Both the position numbers and the translations under genes were made by a program. The notes under the pieces are model-generated. The model worked only from the letters and a program-made list of their open reading frames with translations, was not told the DNA's origin and searched no databases. Shown piece by piece: positions 34,039 through 43,054 of a DNA stretch of 64,000 nt; positions within the stretch are counted from its first letter, which is position 1; every line of letters begins with the position of its first letter. This DNA is from Leucobacter aridicollis (GTDB lineage Bacteria > Actinomycetota > Actinomycetes > Actinomycetales > Microbacteriaceae), in contig NZ_JACCBD010000001.1 of the NCBI RefSeq assembly GCF_013409595.1, forward strand, positions 2,232,001-2,296,000, read 5' to 3'.

Positions 34039-34812
34039 ATGAATTCACACACCACCCACCCCACCCACTCCGATCCCCGGCTCGAGGTCGATCAGCTCAC
34101 TGTCAGATTTGGCGGGCTCACCGCGGTCGACAATGTTTCGTTCGACGTACAACCGAGCGAAGTGGTCGCGCTCATAGGCCCGAATGGGGCCGGCAAGACC
34201 ACCGTGTTCAATGCGGTCTGTAGGCTGCTGCGCTGCGCGGGGACAATCAAGATCGACGGCACGGTCACCCCACGGCAGACGCCGAAGCTCGGCGGCCTCG
34301 GCCTGTCTCGAACGCTCCAAGGGCTCGGGCTGTTTTCGAGCATGACCGTGCTCGAAAACGTCAGGCTCCCCCTCGTGGGAAAGCTCAACGCCATCGATAT
34401 CGCGACGGCGCAGCTCGCCGAGCTCGACCTGAGCCATCTCGCGGATCGCCAGGTCTCAGAGCTGTCCTACCCGGATCGCAAGCGCGTCGCCCTCGCGCGG
34501 GCGCTCGTGACCGACCCCAAACTCCTGCTGCTCGATGAGCCGGCGGGAGGCCTCGGCAACGAGGACATTGCGACGCTGTCGCAGACGGTGCGGGACGTCG
34601 CGGCGAGCGGCCGCTCGGTTCTGCTCGTCGAGCACCACGTCGACTTCGTCATGGACCTCGCCGACCGGATCGTCGTGCTCGATTTCGGCAAGGTGATCGC
34701 TCGCGGCACCCCCGACGAGATTCGCACGAATCCGCGCGTCGAGGAGGCCTACTTGGGCGTCGCCGCGACTGGCGACGGCACCTCGCCGGCCGGAATGGGA
34801 GGAACGGCATGA
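34039..34812 (+). CDS. livG: LIV-type ABC transporter ATP-binding protein (LivG-like)
   Basis: First ATPase of a branched-chain amino acid-type (HAAT) importer, 257 residues. Walker A GPNGAGKTT, Q-loop in SRTLQGLGLF, Walker B LLLLDEPAGG, and switch His in VEHHVDFV are all present. The signature motif is degenerate, LSYPD in place of the usual LSGGQ or LSYGD. ATG at 34039 has GAAGAGG 5 bases before it. Its stop overlaps the next ATPase (ATGA). With livF-H-M and two binding proteins it forms one plus-strand operon. Confidence 0.9.
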   Translation: MNSHTTHPTHSDPRLEVDQLTVRFGGLTAVDNVSFDVQPSEVVALIGPNGAGKTTVFNAVCRLLRCAGTIKIDGTVTPRQTPKLGGLGLSRTLQGLGLFSSMTVLENVRLPLVGKLNAIDIATAQLAELDLSHLADRQVSELSYPDRKRVALARALVTDPKLLLLDEPAGGLGNEDIATLSQTVRDVAASGRSVLLVEHHVDFVMDLADRIVVLDFGKVIARGTPDEIRTNPRVEEAYLGVAATGDGTSPAGMGGTA

Positions 34813-35561
34813 GCGCCACCAGTGCGGCAACGCCGGCCACGCGCTCCGGCGCTGCGCTCTCGATCGCGGGCCTCACCGTCGGCTACGGCGGCGGGCCCGT
34901 CCTCCACGACGTGAGCATTGAGGCGCGGCCCGGTGAAGTCGTGGCACTGCTCGGCGCGAACGGCGCGGGGAAGACGACACTGCTCGGCGCGCTCACCGGC
35001 AGGGTTCGCGCGACGGCAGGCACCATCCGCCTGGACGGCACCGACCTCCGCGGCATGCGCACCGAGGATCGGGCTCGGAACGGCCTCGCCCTCGTGCCCG
35101 ACGGCCAGAGCGTGGTCGGCGAGCTCACCGTCGAGGAGAACCTACGCCTGGGTGCGCTCTGGCGCCACCGCGGCGCCGCGCGGGAGCGGGCAATCCGCGG
35201 GATCTACGAGATGTTCGAGCCCCTCGAACGACGCAAGGATGCCGACGGGCACCAGCTCTCCGGCGGCGAGCGCCAGATGCTCGCGCTGGGCCGCGCCCTG
35301 ATCGCCGAGCCTCGGCTGCTGGCGCTGGATGAGCCCTCCCTCGGTCTCGCCCCGCTCGTGGTGGCGCAGATCATGCGGACGCTACGTGAGACTGCGAGAG
35401 AGCGTGGCCTGACGGTGCTGCTCGCTGAGCAGAACGTCACCGGGGCGCTCTCCATCGCCGACCGAGGCGTCGTTCTCAACCTCGGCAAGGTCGTGGTCGA
35501 CGCTGACGCAGCCACCCTCGCCGAGGATTCCGCACTTCGACATGCATACCTGGGGTTCTGA
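34809..35561 (+). CDS. livF: LIV-type ABC transporter ATP-binding protein (LivF-like)
   Basis: Second ATPase, 250 residues, with Walker A GANGAGKTT, a normal signature LSGGERQM, Walker B LLALDEPSLGLAPL and switch His replaced in context by LLAEQNV, as usual for LivF. Because the partner LivG has a degenerate signature, this subunit supplies the canonical composite ATP site. It ends one base into the permease start. Confidence 0.92.
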   Translation: MSATSAATPATRSGAALSIAGLTVGYGGGPVLHDVSIEARPGEVVALLGANGAGKTTLLGALTGRVRATAGTIRLDGTDLRGMRTEDRARNGLALVPDGQSVVGELTVEENLRLGALWRHRGAARERAIRGIYEMFEPLERRKDADGHQLSGGERQMLALGRALIAEPRLLALDEPSLGLAPLVVAQIMRTLRETARERGLTVLLAEQNVTGALSIADRGVVLNLGKVVVDADAATLAEDSALRHAYLGF

Positions 35562-36439
35562 TGGATAGGTTTACGTTTCTGTTCGCTACGGGGCTCGCGC
35601 GCGGCGCGATCTTCGCACTGTTCGCGCTGTCGCTCGTCCTCATCTGGCGGGCGACCCGGATCATCAACTTCGCGCAGGCGGCGATGGCGCTCGTTGCGAC
35701 GTACGTTGCGTTCGCCGTCTCTGGCGCCACCGGCAGCTATTTTGCTGGGCTCGCAGCGGGGATCCTCGCTGGCGCATTCATCGGACTCGTCGTTGAGCGC
35801 GGTGTCATGCGTTTCGCCCCGCAGTCTTCGCACCTCACCGGTGTGCTCGCCGCGATCGGGCTCGTGATGGTCCTGCAGTCGCTCCTCGGGATCTTCTTCG
35901 GATCCCAGTACCGCGCGATGCGTGCGCCGTTCGATCGCAGCGCGATCGTGATCGGTGGGGTACCGCTGCTCTCGCCGAACGACCTCTTCACGATCGGCAT
36001 CACGATCGCCGTCATGGTGGCGCTCGCGATCGTGTTCTCACGGACCTCGCTCGGACTCCAGCTCAGGGCGTCAGCGTTCGCCCCCGCGGTCTCGCGGCTG
36101 CTCGGTGTGCGCGTGACGAACATGGTCACCATCGGTTGGATGCTGTCGAGCGCCGTTGCCGCGCTCGCCGCGATCCTGCTCGTTCCGACCGAGCTCGGAC
36201 TCAACCCGCACGCGACCGACATGCTCTTCGTCTATGCGTTCGCGGTCGCGGTCATCGGCGGCCTCGACTCCCCCGTCGGCGCCCTGTTTGGCGGGCTCAT
36301 CGTCGGCGTCGCGATGAGCCTTCTGACAGGCTACCTCGGTGCGACGGTCGCCCCCATCGGCGTGCTCGCCATCCTCGTTCTCGTCCTGCTCGTCAAGCCG
36401 GGCGGGGTCTTCTCGACTCGGAAGGAGCGGAGCGCATGA
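35561..36439 (+). CDS. livH: LIV-type ABC transporter permease (LivH-like)
   Basis: A 292-residue permease with about eight to nine helices; GLARGAIFALFALSLVLIWRATRIINFAQAAMALV is the LivH N-terminal block, with the RLLGVRVTNMVTIGWMLSSAVAALAAILL coupling region after residue 170. The start is coupled to livF (TGATG) and the stop to livM (ATGA). Confidence 0.93.
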   Translation: MDRFTFLFATGLARGAIFALFALSLVLIWRATRIINFAQAAMALVATYVAFAVSGATGSYFAGLAAGILAGAFIGLVVERGVMRFAPQSSHLTGVLAAIGLVMVLQSLLGIFFGSQYRAMRAPFDRSAIVIGGVPLLSPNDLFTIGITIAVMVALAIVFSRTSLGLQLRASAFAPAVSRLLGVRVTNMVTIGWMLSSAVAALAAILLVPTELGLNPHATDMLFVYAFAVAVIGGLDSPVGALFGGLIVGVAMSLLTGYLGATVAPIGVLAILVLVLLVKPGGVFSTRKERSA

Positions 36440-37488
36440 CCCGCTTGCTGCCCTCACTGCGCGGCAGGAGCCGCATCGTCGTCTTTGGAACGATCCTCAC
36501 CGTCCTCGCGATCGCCGCGACATTCCTGCTCGACCCGTACCGCAACTTCCAGTTCGCAACAATCGCCGCGTACTTCTCTGTGACGGCGGGGCTTACCCTC
36601 CTCGTCGGTCAGAGCGGCCAGCTGTCGCTCGGGCACGCGGCGCTCATGGCCGCCGGCGGGTACGGGTACGCCCTCACGGCAAACGCTCTCGCCGAGGGCG
36701 GCGTCGACGGCGTCGTCCGGTTCCTGCTTGCGTTCCTCGCCGCCGTCGTTGTCGCCGGGCTGTTGGGGCTGCTGCTCGGCCTCGCCGCGGCGCGGCTCCA
36801 CGGCCCCTATCTTGCGGGCGTGACGCTCGCGCTCGTCGTGTCGGTCCCCGCCGTCGCGGCGACCTTCAAAGTCCTCGGCGGGGACCAGGGCCTTCCCACC
36901 GCGTACCAGGGGGTCCCTGATGGGCTGCGCTCGCTCATCGCCGCCGAACAGTGGCACGCCTGGGTCGCGATCCTCGTCGCCGGTGTGCTGGTGACCTGGC
37001 TCACCCTACTGCGCAATGGCGCCTTCGGCCTCCGCATGCGGGCAGTGCGCGACGACGAGACCGCCGCGCGGCTCAACGGCGTGGCCGCCGGCCGAATCAA
37101 GGTGTCGGCGTTCACGGTGAGTGCGGTCGCGGCGGGCGCCGGCGGGGCCGTGCTGTGCTTCATCACGCAGTCGGTGAGCCCGGGCGCGTACACGCTCCCC
37201 TTCTCGCTCCTGCTCGTCGTCGCCGTCGTGCTCGGCGGGCTCGGCAGCATCGGTGGCGCGGCGTTGGGCTCAGTGCTCGTCGTCATGCTGCCCTGGTTGA
37301 TCACCACTGCGACTTCCCAGTTGCCGCTCTCCGCGGACATGACCCAGCGCCTCACCGGCAACCTCCCGGTGCTGGTCTTCGGGGCGCTCCTCACCGTGAC
37401 GATCCTCGTCAGGCCGGGCGGGATCGTCGACCTGGTTCCCAAGCTCACGGGGCGCGCCGACAGGCAAGCCCCAACTTCCACCGCGTAA
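36436..37488 (+). CDS. livM: LIV-type ABC transporter permease (LivM-like)
   Basis: A 350-residue permease with about ten helices. AYFSVTAGLTLLVGQSGQLSLGHAALMAAGGYGYAL is the LivM core and RMRAVRDDETAARLNGV is the cytoplasmic coupling loop. ATG at 36436 overlaps the livH stop. The binding-protein gene starts 28 bases after its stop. Confidence 0.93.
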   Translation: MTRLLPSLRGRSRIVVFGTILTVLAIAATFLLDPYRNFQFATIAAYFSVTAGLTLLVGQSGQLSLGHAALMAAGGYGYALTANALAEGGVDGVVRFLLAFLAAVVVAGLLGLLLGLAAARLHGPYLAGVTLALVVSVPAVAATFKVLGGDQGLPTAYQGVPDGLRSLIAAEQWHAWVAILVAGVLVTWLTLLRNGAFGLRMRAVRDDETAARLNGVAAGRIKVSAFTVSAVAAGAGGAVLCFITQSVSPGAYTLPFSLLLVVAVVLGGLGSIGGAALGSVLVVMLPWLITTATSQLPLSADMTQRLTGNLPVLVFGALLTVTILVRPGGIVDLVPKLTGRADRQAPTSTA

Positions 37489-37516
37489 CCACCGACCACA
37501 ACGAAAGATGACGTTC

Positions 37517-38800
37517 ATGACACGATTCACGCGCAACAGCGTTGTTGCGACGATCGCCGGCGCCACCGCGCTCGGCCTCGCGCTCTCGGGGTGCAGCACC
37601 CCGACCTCCGGATCCGCAGACGGTGCGACCCCGGGCGTGACCGACGACACCATCACTATCGGGACGCACACGCCGCTCACGGGCCCGGCGGCCCCCGGCT
37701 ACTCAGACGTCTCCGCGGCCGCGCTCGCGTACTTCGAGTACCTCAACGATCAAGGCGGCATCCACGGCCGCTCGATCAACTACATCATCAAGGACGACGC
37801 CTACAATCCCGCGAACACCCAGATGGTCGTGCGCGAGCTGGTCCAAGACGACCAGGTCTTCGCGATCTTCAACGGCATCGGCACGGCGCCGCACACCGCC
37901 GTCCTCGAATACCTCAATGAGAATCAGGTCCCTGACCTCTTCGTCGCAACCGGATCGAAGAGTTGGAATCAGCCAGAGAAGTACCCGTACACGTTCGCGT
38001 TCAACCCAGACTATGCCGTCGAAGGCGCCGCCCTCGCGCAATACGCAACCGACGAGTACCCGGGCAAGAAGGTCTGCGTGCTCGGGCAGGACGATGACCT
38101 CGGCGGATTCATGCTGGAGGGCGTCACCGCGAATCTCGGCGACGACGGCGTCACGCTCGCGGAGGAATACTCGACGTCGAACCCCGACCTCACCGCGCAG
38201 GTCGGCGCCATGCAGGCGGCGGGATGCGAGATCAACATTCTCGGCAGCATTCCGGCATTCACCGCGCTCGCGATGGGCACGGCCGCCCGCATCGGCTGGG
38301 ATACGAAGTGGTTCGTCACCTCCGTCGGGCTCGACTATGCGACGCTCGTCGAGATCCTGGGCGAGGATGTCGGGCCGGCGCTGCTTGAGAACCTCACCGG
38401 CGTGAACAACCTGCCCGGCGCCTACGCCGACGGCGAGTGGGTCGATCTGTTTCGGGAGATCAACGAGGAATACAACAACGGAGCCCCCTTCAACGGCAAC
38501 ACCGTGTTCGGCATGAGTGCCGCGTACCTCTTCGCGGAGGCCCTCGAGCAGACCGGCAAGCACCCGACCCGCGAGGGCATACTCGAAGTCATTCGCTCCG
38601 GCAGTCTCACGGGTAACGGCGTCGCGCCGCTCTCGTTCTCCGAGGACAACCACGGTTCGTACTTCACCGTCGGCATCGTTGAGATGCACGACGGCGTCCA
38701 AAACTTCAATGATGTTGCCTACACCGTCGACGGCGGGGAGGCGACACGGGTAGTGATGGAACCGGTCCCGTTTGTTCCAGACGGGGTGCCCGGCTCGTAG
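37517..38800 (+). CDS. LIV-type substrate-binding lipoprotein 1
   Basis: A 427-residue type I periplasmic binding protein of the Peripla_BP_6 class, anchored by a lipobox LALSGC (cleavage before Cys about 26). Mature sequence begins STPTSGSADG then PGVTDDTITIGTHTPLTGPAAPGY. Central blocks KDDAYNPANTQMVVRELVQDD and FGMSAAYLFAEAL are shared with the next gene. The long form (over 400 residues) is common for transporters of organic acids or aromatic compounds rather than amino acids. The internal ATG at 37517 fits the ribosome site better than ATG at 37508. Confidence 0.9.
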   Translation: MTRFTRNSVVATIAGATALGLALSGCSTPTSGSADGATPGVTDDTITIGTHTPLTGPAAPGYSDVSAAALAYFEYLNDQGGIHGRSINYIIKDDAYNPANTQMVVRELVQDDQVFAIFNGIGTAPHTAVLEYLNENQVPDLFVATGSKSWNQPEKYPYTFAFNPDYAVEGAALAQYATDEYPGKKVCVLGQDDDLGGFMLEGVTANLGDDGVTLAEEYSTSNPDLTAQVGAMQAAGCEINILGSIPAFTALAMGTAARIGWDTKWFVTSVGLDYATLVEILGEDVGPALLENLTGVNNLPGAYADGEWVDLFREINEEYNNGAPFNGNTVFGMSAAYLFAEALEQTGKHPTREGILEVIRSGSLTGNGVAPLSFSEDNHGSYFTVGIVEMHDGVQNFNDVAYTVDGGEATRVVMEPVPFVPDGVPGS

Positions 38801-38814
38801 CACTGCGCGTTCAG

Positions 38815-38847
38815 CCCTGGGCGGGGCGTTTCGCGCCCCGCCCAGGG
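38815..38847 (+). terminator. strong hairpin between the two binding-protein genes
   Basis: A perfect 14-bp GC-rich stem (38815-38828 with 38834-38847) and a 5-base TTTCG loop, without a T run. Such intercistronic stems often partly stop transcription or protect the upstream mRNA, raising the amount of the first binding protein. Confidence 0.8.
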
Positions 38848-38873
38848 AACTCACTACGCAGGAAGAGGGTCAC

Positions 38874-40160
38874 ATGTTATTTCGTTCCCATGCTTCTCGT
38901 GCCGCGCTCGTTGCGGCAGCGGCGGTCGCCGCGCTCGTGCTCACCTCGTGCAGCACTCCAACGTCTGACGGCGGCGCAAGCGGGACCCAGGTTCCTGGCG
39001 TCACCGACGACACCATCACGATCGGCACCCACACCCCGCTCACGGGGCCCGCTGCACCCGGCTACGCCTCGGTGTCAGCTGGGGCGCTCGCGTACTTCGC
39101 CTACGTGAATGACAACGGCGGCGTCCACGGCCGCAAGATCAATTACATCGTCAAGGATGACGGCTACAACCCCGCGAACACCCAGATGGTGGTGCGCGAG
39201 CTCGTGCAAGACGACGGCGTCTTCGCGATCTTCAACGGGCTCGGCACGCCACCGCACACCTCGGTCGTTGACTACCTCAATGACAGCGACGTGCCGGATC
39301 TGTTTGTCGCGTCCGGCTCCACAACGTGGAACCAGCCGGAGCAGTATCCAAACATGTTCCCGTTTAACCCGAGCTACGTCGTGGAGGGCGCAGCCCTCGG
39401 TCAGTACGCAAACGATGAGCTTCCCGGCCAAACCGTGTGCTTTCTCGGTCAAGACGACGACCTCGGCGGCGATACTCGCATCGGCGCTGAGATCGCGCTG
39501 GGGTCGGACGGGCTCGCACACATTGAGGAATACTCGACGTCGAATGCCGACATGACTGCACAGATGGGCGCACTCAAAAGCGCGGGATGCGACGCCGTCG
39601 TGCTCGCGGCGATCCCCGGTTTCGTCTCGCTTGCGTTGACGACGGCGGCCCGGCTCGCGTGGGAGCCGACCTGGCTCGTTCCCTCGATCGGCGCCGACTA
39701 TTCGGTCCTGGTCGATCTGCTGGGCGACGGCGGCCCTGAGCTCCTTGAAGGGTTCGTTTCCGCAGGGTTCTTGCAGCCGGCGCACGGCGACAACGACTGG
39801 TCGGCGTTCTTCAAACAGATCAACAAGGACTACAACTCGGATGCGCCGTTCACGGGGCCGACGTTCAACGGCATGAGTGCCGCATACATGTTCACCGAGG
39901 CGCTCTATGCCGCCGGCGAGCAGCCAACCCGAGAGTCGATTGTTGAGGCGATTGGTTCCGGCGTGATCGTGGGCAACGGCGTCCTGCCAGCCAATTTCGC
40001 GGCCGACGACCACTCCTCGTACAAGGGTGTCGGAATCAATGTTGTGCAAGACGGCCGCCAGGACTACGACGGCATCGCCTACCAATTGCAGGGCGACACG
40101 ATCTCGCCGATTGAGCTCGATCCGGTCCCGCTGACGGGCAAGGGAATCCCCGGCTCGTAG
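38874..40160 (+). CDS. LIV-type substrate-binding lipoprotein 2
   Basis: A 428-residue paralogue of the preceding gene; the lipobox is LTSC, and whole blocks such as VPGVTDDTITIGTHTPLTG, VKDDGYNPANTQMVVREL and EEYSTSN are shared, so a tandem duplication is clear. Differences lie in the middle domain around residues 220-330, where the ligand would bind, which could widen specificity. ATG at 38874 has GGAAGAGGG upstream. Last gene of the liv operon. Confidence 0.92.
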   Translation: MLFRSHASRAALVAAAAVAALVLTSCSTPTSDGGASGTQVPGVTDDTITIGTHTPLTGPAAPGYASVSAGALAYFAYVNDNGGVHGRKINYIVKDDGYNPANTQMVVRELVQDDGVFAIFNGLGTPPHTSVVDYLNDSDVPDLFVASGSTTWNQPEQYPNMFPFNPSYVVEGAALGQYANDELPGQTVCFLGQDDDLGGDTRIGAEIALGSDGLAHIEEYSTSNADMTAQMGALKSAGCDAVVLAAIPGFVSLALTTAARLAWEPTWLVPSIGADYSVLVDLLGDGGPELLEGFVSAGFLQPAHGDNDWSAFFKQINKDYNSDAPFTGPTFNGMSAAYMFTEALYAAGEQPTRESIVEAIGSGVIVGNGVLPANFAADDHSSYKGVGINVVQDGRQDYDGIAYQLQGDTISPIELDPVPLTGKGIPGS

Positions 40161-40175
40161 GACTCAAGAGAGAAC

Positions 40176-40203
40176 GATGCCCCCGCCGGTCGGCGGGGGC
40201 ATC
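40176..40203. terminator. terminator between the liv operon and the ligase operon
   Basis: A perfect 13-bp stem (40176-40188 with 40191-40203) with a two-base centre, between convergent operons. It may work in both directions. Confidence 0.88.
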
Positions 40204-40211
40204 GCTGCGTT

Positions 40212-41795
40212 CTACGCGGTCGCGGGATCGAACATGCGCTGCAGCTCGCGCTTCAGGATCTTGCCGCTGGCGCCCAGCGGCAGATCCTCCACGATGTGCA
40301 CGACGCGGGGATACTTGTATGCTGCGACGTGCTCCTTCGCGTAGTCGATGATCTCGGCGGGATCGATCTCGACCCCGTCGCGTGGCAGCACTGCCGCGTG
40401 AATCTCCTGTCCGCGGACGTCGTCGGCGATCCCGAACACCGCGGAGGCCGCGACCTTCGGATGCCGCGCGAGCACCGCCTCCACCTCGGTCGGGTACACG
40501 TTGTAGCCGGAGCGCAGGATCATGTCCTTCTTGCGGTCGACGATCGTGAGCATGCCGTCGCGATAGGTGCCGAGGTCACCGGTCCGGAACCAGCCGTCGA
40601 CGATCGCCTCCCGTGTCGCCTCCTCGCGGCCCACGTAGCCCTTGAACACGTTGTGCCCGCGAACCACGATCTCGCCGAGCCCGTCCTCCTCATCGATGAA
40701 GTCGATGCGATCCTCAACGTCAGGATCGGCGATCGCGACATCGACGCCCCAGAGCGTCTCGCCGACCGTGCCCGGCACCGTCGGCTTGCCGTACGTGTTC
40801 ACGCTGACGGTCGGCGCGGTCTCGGTGAGACCGTATCCCTCATACGGCGGGACACCGTATGCCGCCTCGAACGCCTCCAGCAGCGCGACGGTCAGCGCCG
40901 CGCCGCCGGAGTTCGCGAAGCGGAGCGGCGGCCGCGCGTCCGTGCGCCGCGCCGCTTCGACGAGACCGACGTACATCGTCGGTACGCCAACGAACACCGT
41001 CGCTTGATGCTTCACCATGAGCTTGAGCGCTTCGTCACCGTCGAAGCGCGGCATCAGGATGACCGCGCTGCCTGCGCGGAACGCCATGTTCAGCACCGAC
41101 GTCTGTCCGAATGTGTGGAAGAGCGGAAGACCGCCGAACGTGACGTCCTCGCTGCGCACCTGCACGCCGTCGATGAGCCCGGCGTGCACCTGCTCGACGA
41201 TCGAGAGGTGAGTTCCGACGGCGCCCTTCGGCGTGCCAGTCGTGCCGCTCGTGAACAGGATCGTCGCGGCATCCAGCGGCCCGGTTGGCTCGATCCGTTT
41301 GATGGGTTCGGCCGTCGCGGCCTCGACCTCGAGCCTGGCAAAGTCACCGTGTGCGTCGGGAGGGAGCAGCACCGTCATGAGTGGCACGCCGGCTTCAGCG
41401 GCGGCTGGTGCCGCCTCGCCGAGTGAGGTAGCCGACGCGATAAACAGATCGGCGCCCGCGTCCGCAAGCATCCGGCTGATCTCCTCCGCTTTCAGGAGCA
41501 GGTGGATCGGCACGACGATCGCCCCAAGCGCCAGCACCGCATAATAGACGCGGGGAAAGTCGGGCACGTTCGGGATCATGATCGCGACTCGGTCGCCGCG
41601 CCCAATGCCACGGGCGCGCATCGCTCCGGCGTAGGCCCGGCTTTGATCCCACAGATCGCGGTAGGTGATCGAGTCTCCGTTGAAGAACACTGCGGGTCTG
41701 TCGGCGTGCCGAATCGCGGACTCGCTGAGGATGCTCGCGACAGACAGCGTCGTGTGTCCTCGTCCGTCTACCGCGGGGTCGTGCGGGTGTGCCAT
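40212..41795 (-). CDS. acyl-CoA ligase of the catabolic cluster
   Basis: A class I adenylate-forming enzyme, 527 residues: AATILFTSGTTGTPKGAVGTH (P-loop), GYGLTETAPTVSVN, WFRTGDLGTYRDGMLTIVDRKKDMILRSGYNVYP and C-terminal LPLGASGKILKREL with the catalytic Lys. The substrate acid is unknown. ATG at 41795 has AGGAG 8 bases upstream; the open frame beyond it is a shadow of the dehydrogenase gene. Third gene of the kinase-ACAD-ligase operon, expected to activate the acid brought in by the adjacent transporter. Confidence 0.92.
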   Translation of the reverse strand: MAHPHDPAVDGRGHTTLSVASILSESAIRHADRPAVFFNGDSITYRDLWDQSRAYAGAMRARGIGRGDRVAIMIPNVPDFPRVYYAVLALGAIVVPIHLLLKAEEISRMLADAGADLFIASATSLGEAAPAAAEAGVPLMTVLLPPDAHGDFARLEVEAATAEPIKRIEPTGPLDAATILFTSGTTGTPKGAVGTHLSIVEQVHAGLIDGVQVRSEDVTFGGLPLFHTFGQTSVLNMAFRAGSAVILMPRFDGDEALKLMVKHQATVFVGVPTMYVGLVEAARRTDARPPLRFANSGGAALTVALLEAFEAAYGVPPYEGYGLTETAPTVSVNTYGKPTVPGTVGETLWGVDVAIADPDVEDRIDFIDEEDGLGEIVVRGHNVFKGYVGREEATREAIVDGWFRTGDLGTYRDGMLTIVDRKKDMILRSGYNVYPTEVEAVLARHPKVAASAVFGIADDVRGQEIHAAVLPRDGVEIDPAEIIDYAKEHVAAYKYPRVVHIVEDLPLGASGKILKRELQRMFDPATA

Positions 41796-41839
41796 CGTGG
41801 TGTCTCCTTTGACGTTCGGATCGTGCTTCGTGGCGCCGG

Positions 41840-43054
41840 CTACAGCCTGAGCTGCGCCTTGCCGAGGCTGTTGAGGTGGACTTCGTCGGGGCCGTCGGCG
41901 ATGCGCAACGTTCGCACACCGGCGTAGAGCGCCGCGAGCGGGGTATCGTCGCTCACTCCGGCGCCGCCGAAGATCTGGATCGCGCGATCGATAATCTCCT
42001 GCACCGCGCGCGGCACCGCGATCTTGATCGACTGGATCTCGGTCATCGCCGCACGATTGCCGACGGTGTCCATGAGCCAGGCTGTCTTCAAGACGAGCAG
42101 ACGCAGCGACTCGAGCTGGATTCGGGATTCCGCGATCCACTCGCGGATGACGCCCTGCTCCGACAGCGACCGCCCGAACGCGCGCCGTGAGTTCGCGCGC
42201 TCGATCGCGAGCGAGAGCGCGCGCTCCCCCATGCCGAGGGCACGCATGCAGTGGTGAATACGTCCCGGGCCGAGCCTCGCCTGCGCAATCGCAAAGCCGT
42301 CGCCTTCAGCGCCGATGAGGTTCGTTGCGGGCACCCGCACGTCCTCGAACAGCACCTCGGCGTGCCCGCCGTGGTCGCGGTCGTTGTAGCCAAACACAGT
42401 CAAGGGGCGTACGACCGTGACACCGGGGGTATCGCGAGGCACGAGGATCATCGATTGCTGCCGGTGCCGTTCAGCGTTCGGGTCGGTCTTGCCCATCACA
42501 ATAAAGATCTCGGCTTCCGGGTTCATCGCTCCGGTCGACCACCACTTCCGGCCCGAAATGACGTAGTCGTCGCCGTCACGGGTGATGAGTGTGCCAATGT
42601 TTGTCGCGTCGCTCGATGCGACGTCGGGCTCGGTCATACAGAACGCCGACCGAATCTCGGAGTTCAGGAGCGGCTTCAGCCACCGGTCCTTCTGCTCCGG
42701 AGTGCCGAAGTCGTTGAGCACCTCCATATTGCCCGTGTCAGGGGCGGCACAGTTGAGGGCCTCGGGCGCGAGCCGCGGGCTCCACCCGGTGATCTCCGCG
42801 ACGGCCGCGTATTGCAGGTTCGTAAGGCCGGCAGCCCCGGTGACCGCCGGGTCGCCTGGCAGGAAGAGGTTCCACAGCCCGAGCTCGCGGGCCTGCGCCT
42901 GGAGCTCCCGCACGATCGGCTGGGTGCCCCAGTTATCAGGGTCGGCCGCGAGCTGTTCGTCAAGCGTCGGTTCCGCAGGGATGACGACGTCGTCGACAAA
43001 CTTGCGCACTTGTGCGGTGAGATCGAGGGTTACCTGGTCGTGGGCGAAATCCAT
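41840..43054 (-). CDS. ACAD10/11-type acyl-CoA dehydrogenase
   Basis: A 404-residue flavoprotein. FAD/substrate blocks FCMTEPDVASSDATNIGT and GRKWWSTGA, ARLGPGRIHHCMRALGMGERAL, and the C-terminal RTLRIADGPDEVHL. The usual catalytic-base glutamate region reads ADGPDEVH, the form seen in ACAD10/ACAD11. In that group the partner kinase phosphorylates a 4-hydroxyacyl-CoA, and the dehydrogenase-like protein eliminates phosphate (also LvaA/LvaC in levulinate catabolism). ATG at 43054 overlaps the kinase stop by one base. Confidence 0.9.
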   Translation of the reverse strand: MDFAHDQVTLDLTAQVRKFVDDVVIPAEPTLDEQLAADPDNWGTQPIVRELQAQARELGLWNLFLPGDPAVTGAAGLTNLQYAAVAEITGWSPRLAPEALNCAAPDTGNMEVLNDFGTPEQKDRWLKPLLNSEIRSAFCMTEPDVASSDATNIGTLITRDGDDYVISGRKWWSTGAMNPEAEIFIVMGKTDPNAERHRQQSMILVPRDTPGVTVVRPLTVFGYNDRDHGGHAEVLFEDVRVPATNLIGAEGDGFAIAQARLGPGRIHHCMRALGMGERALSLAIERANSRRAFGRSLSEQGVIREWIAESRIQLESLRLLVLKTAWLMDTVGNRAAMTEIQSIKIAVPRAVQEIIDRAIQIFGGAGVSDDTPLAALYAGVRTLRIADGPDEVHLNSLGKAQLRL

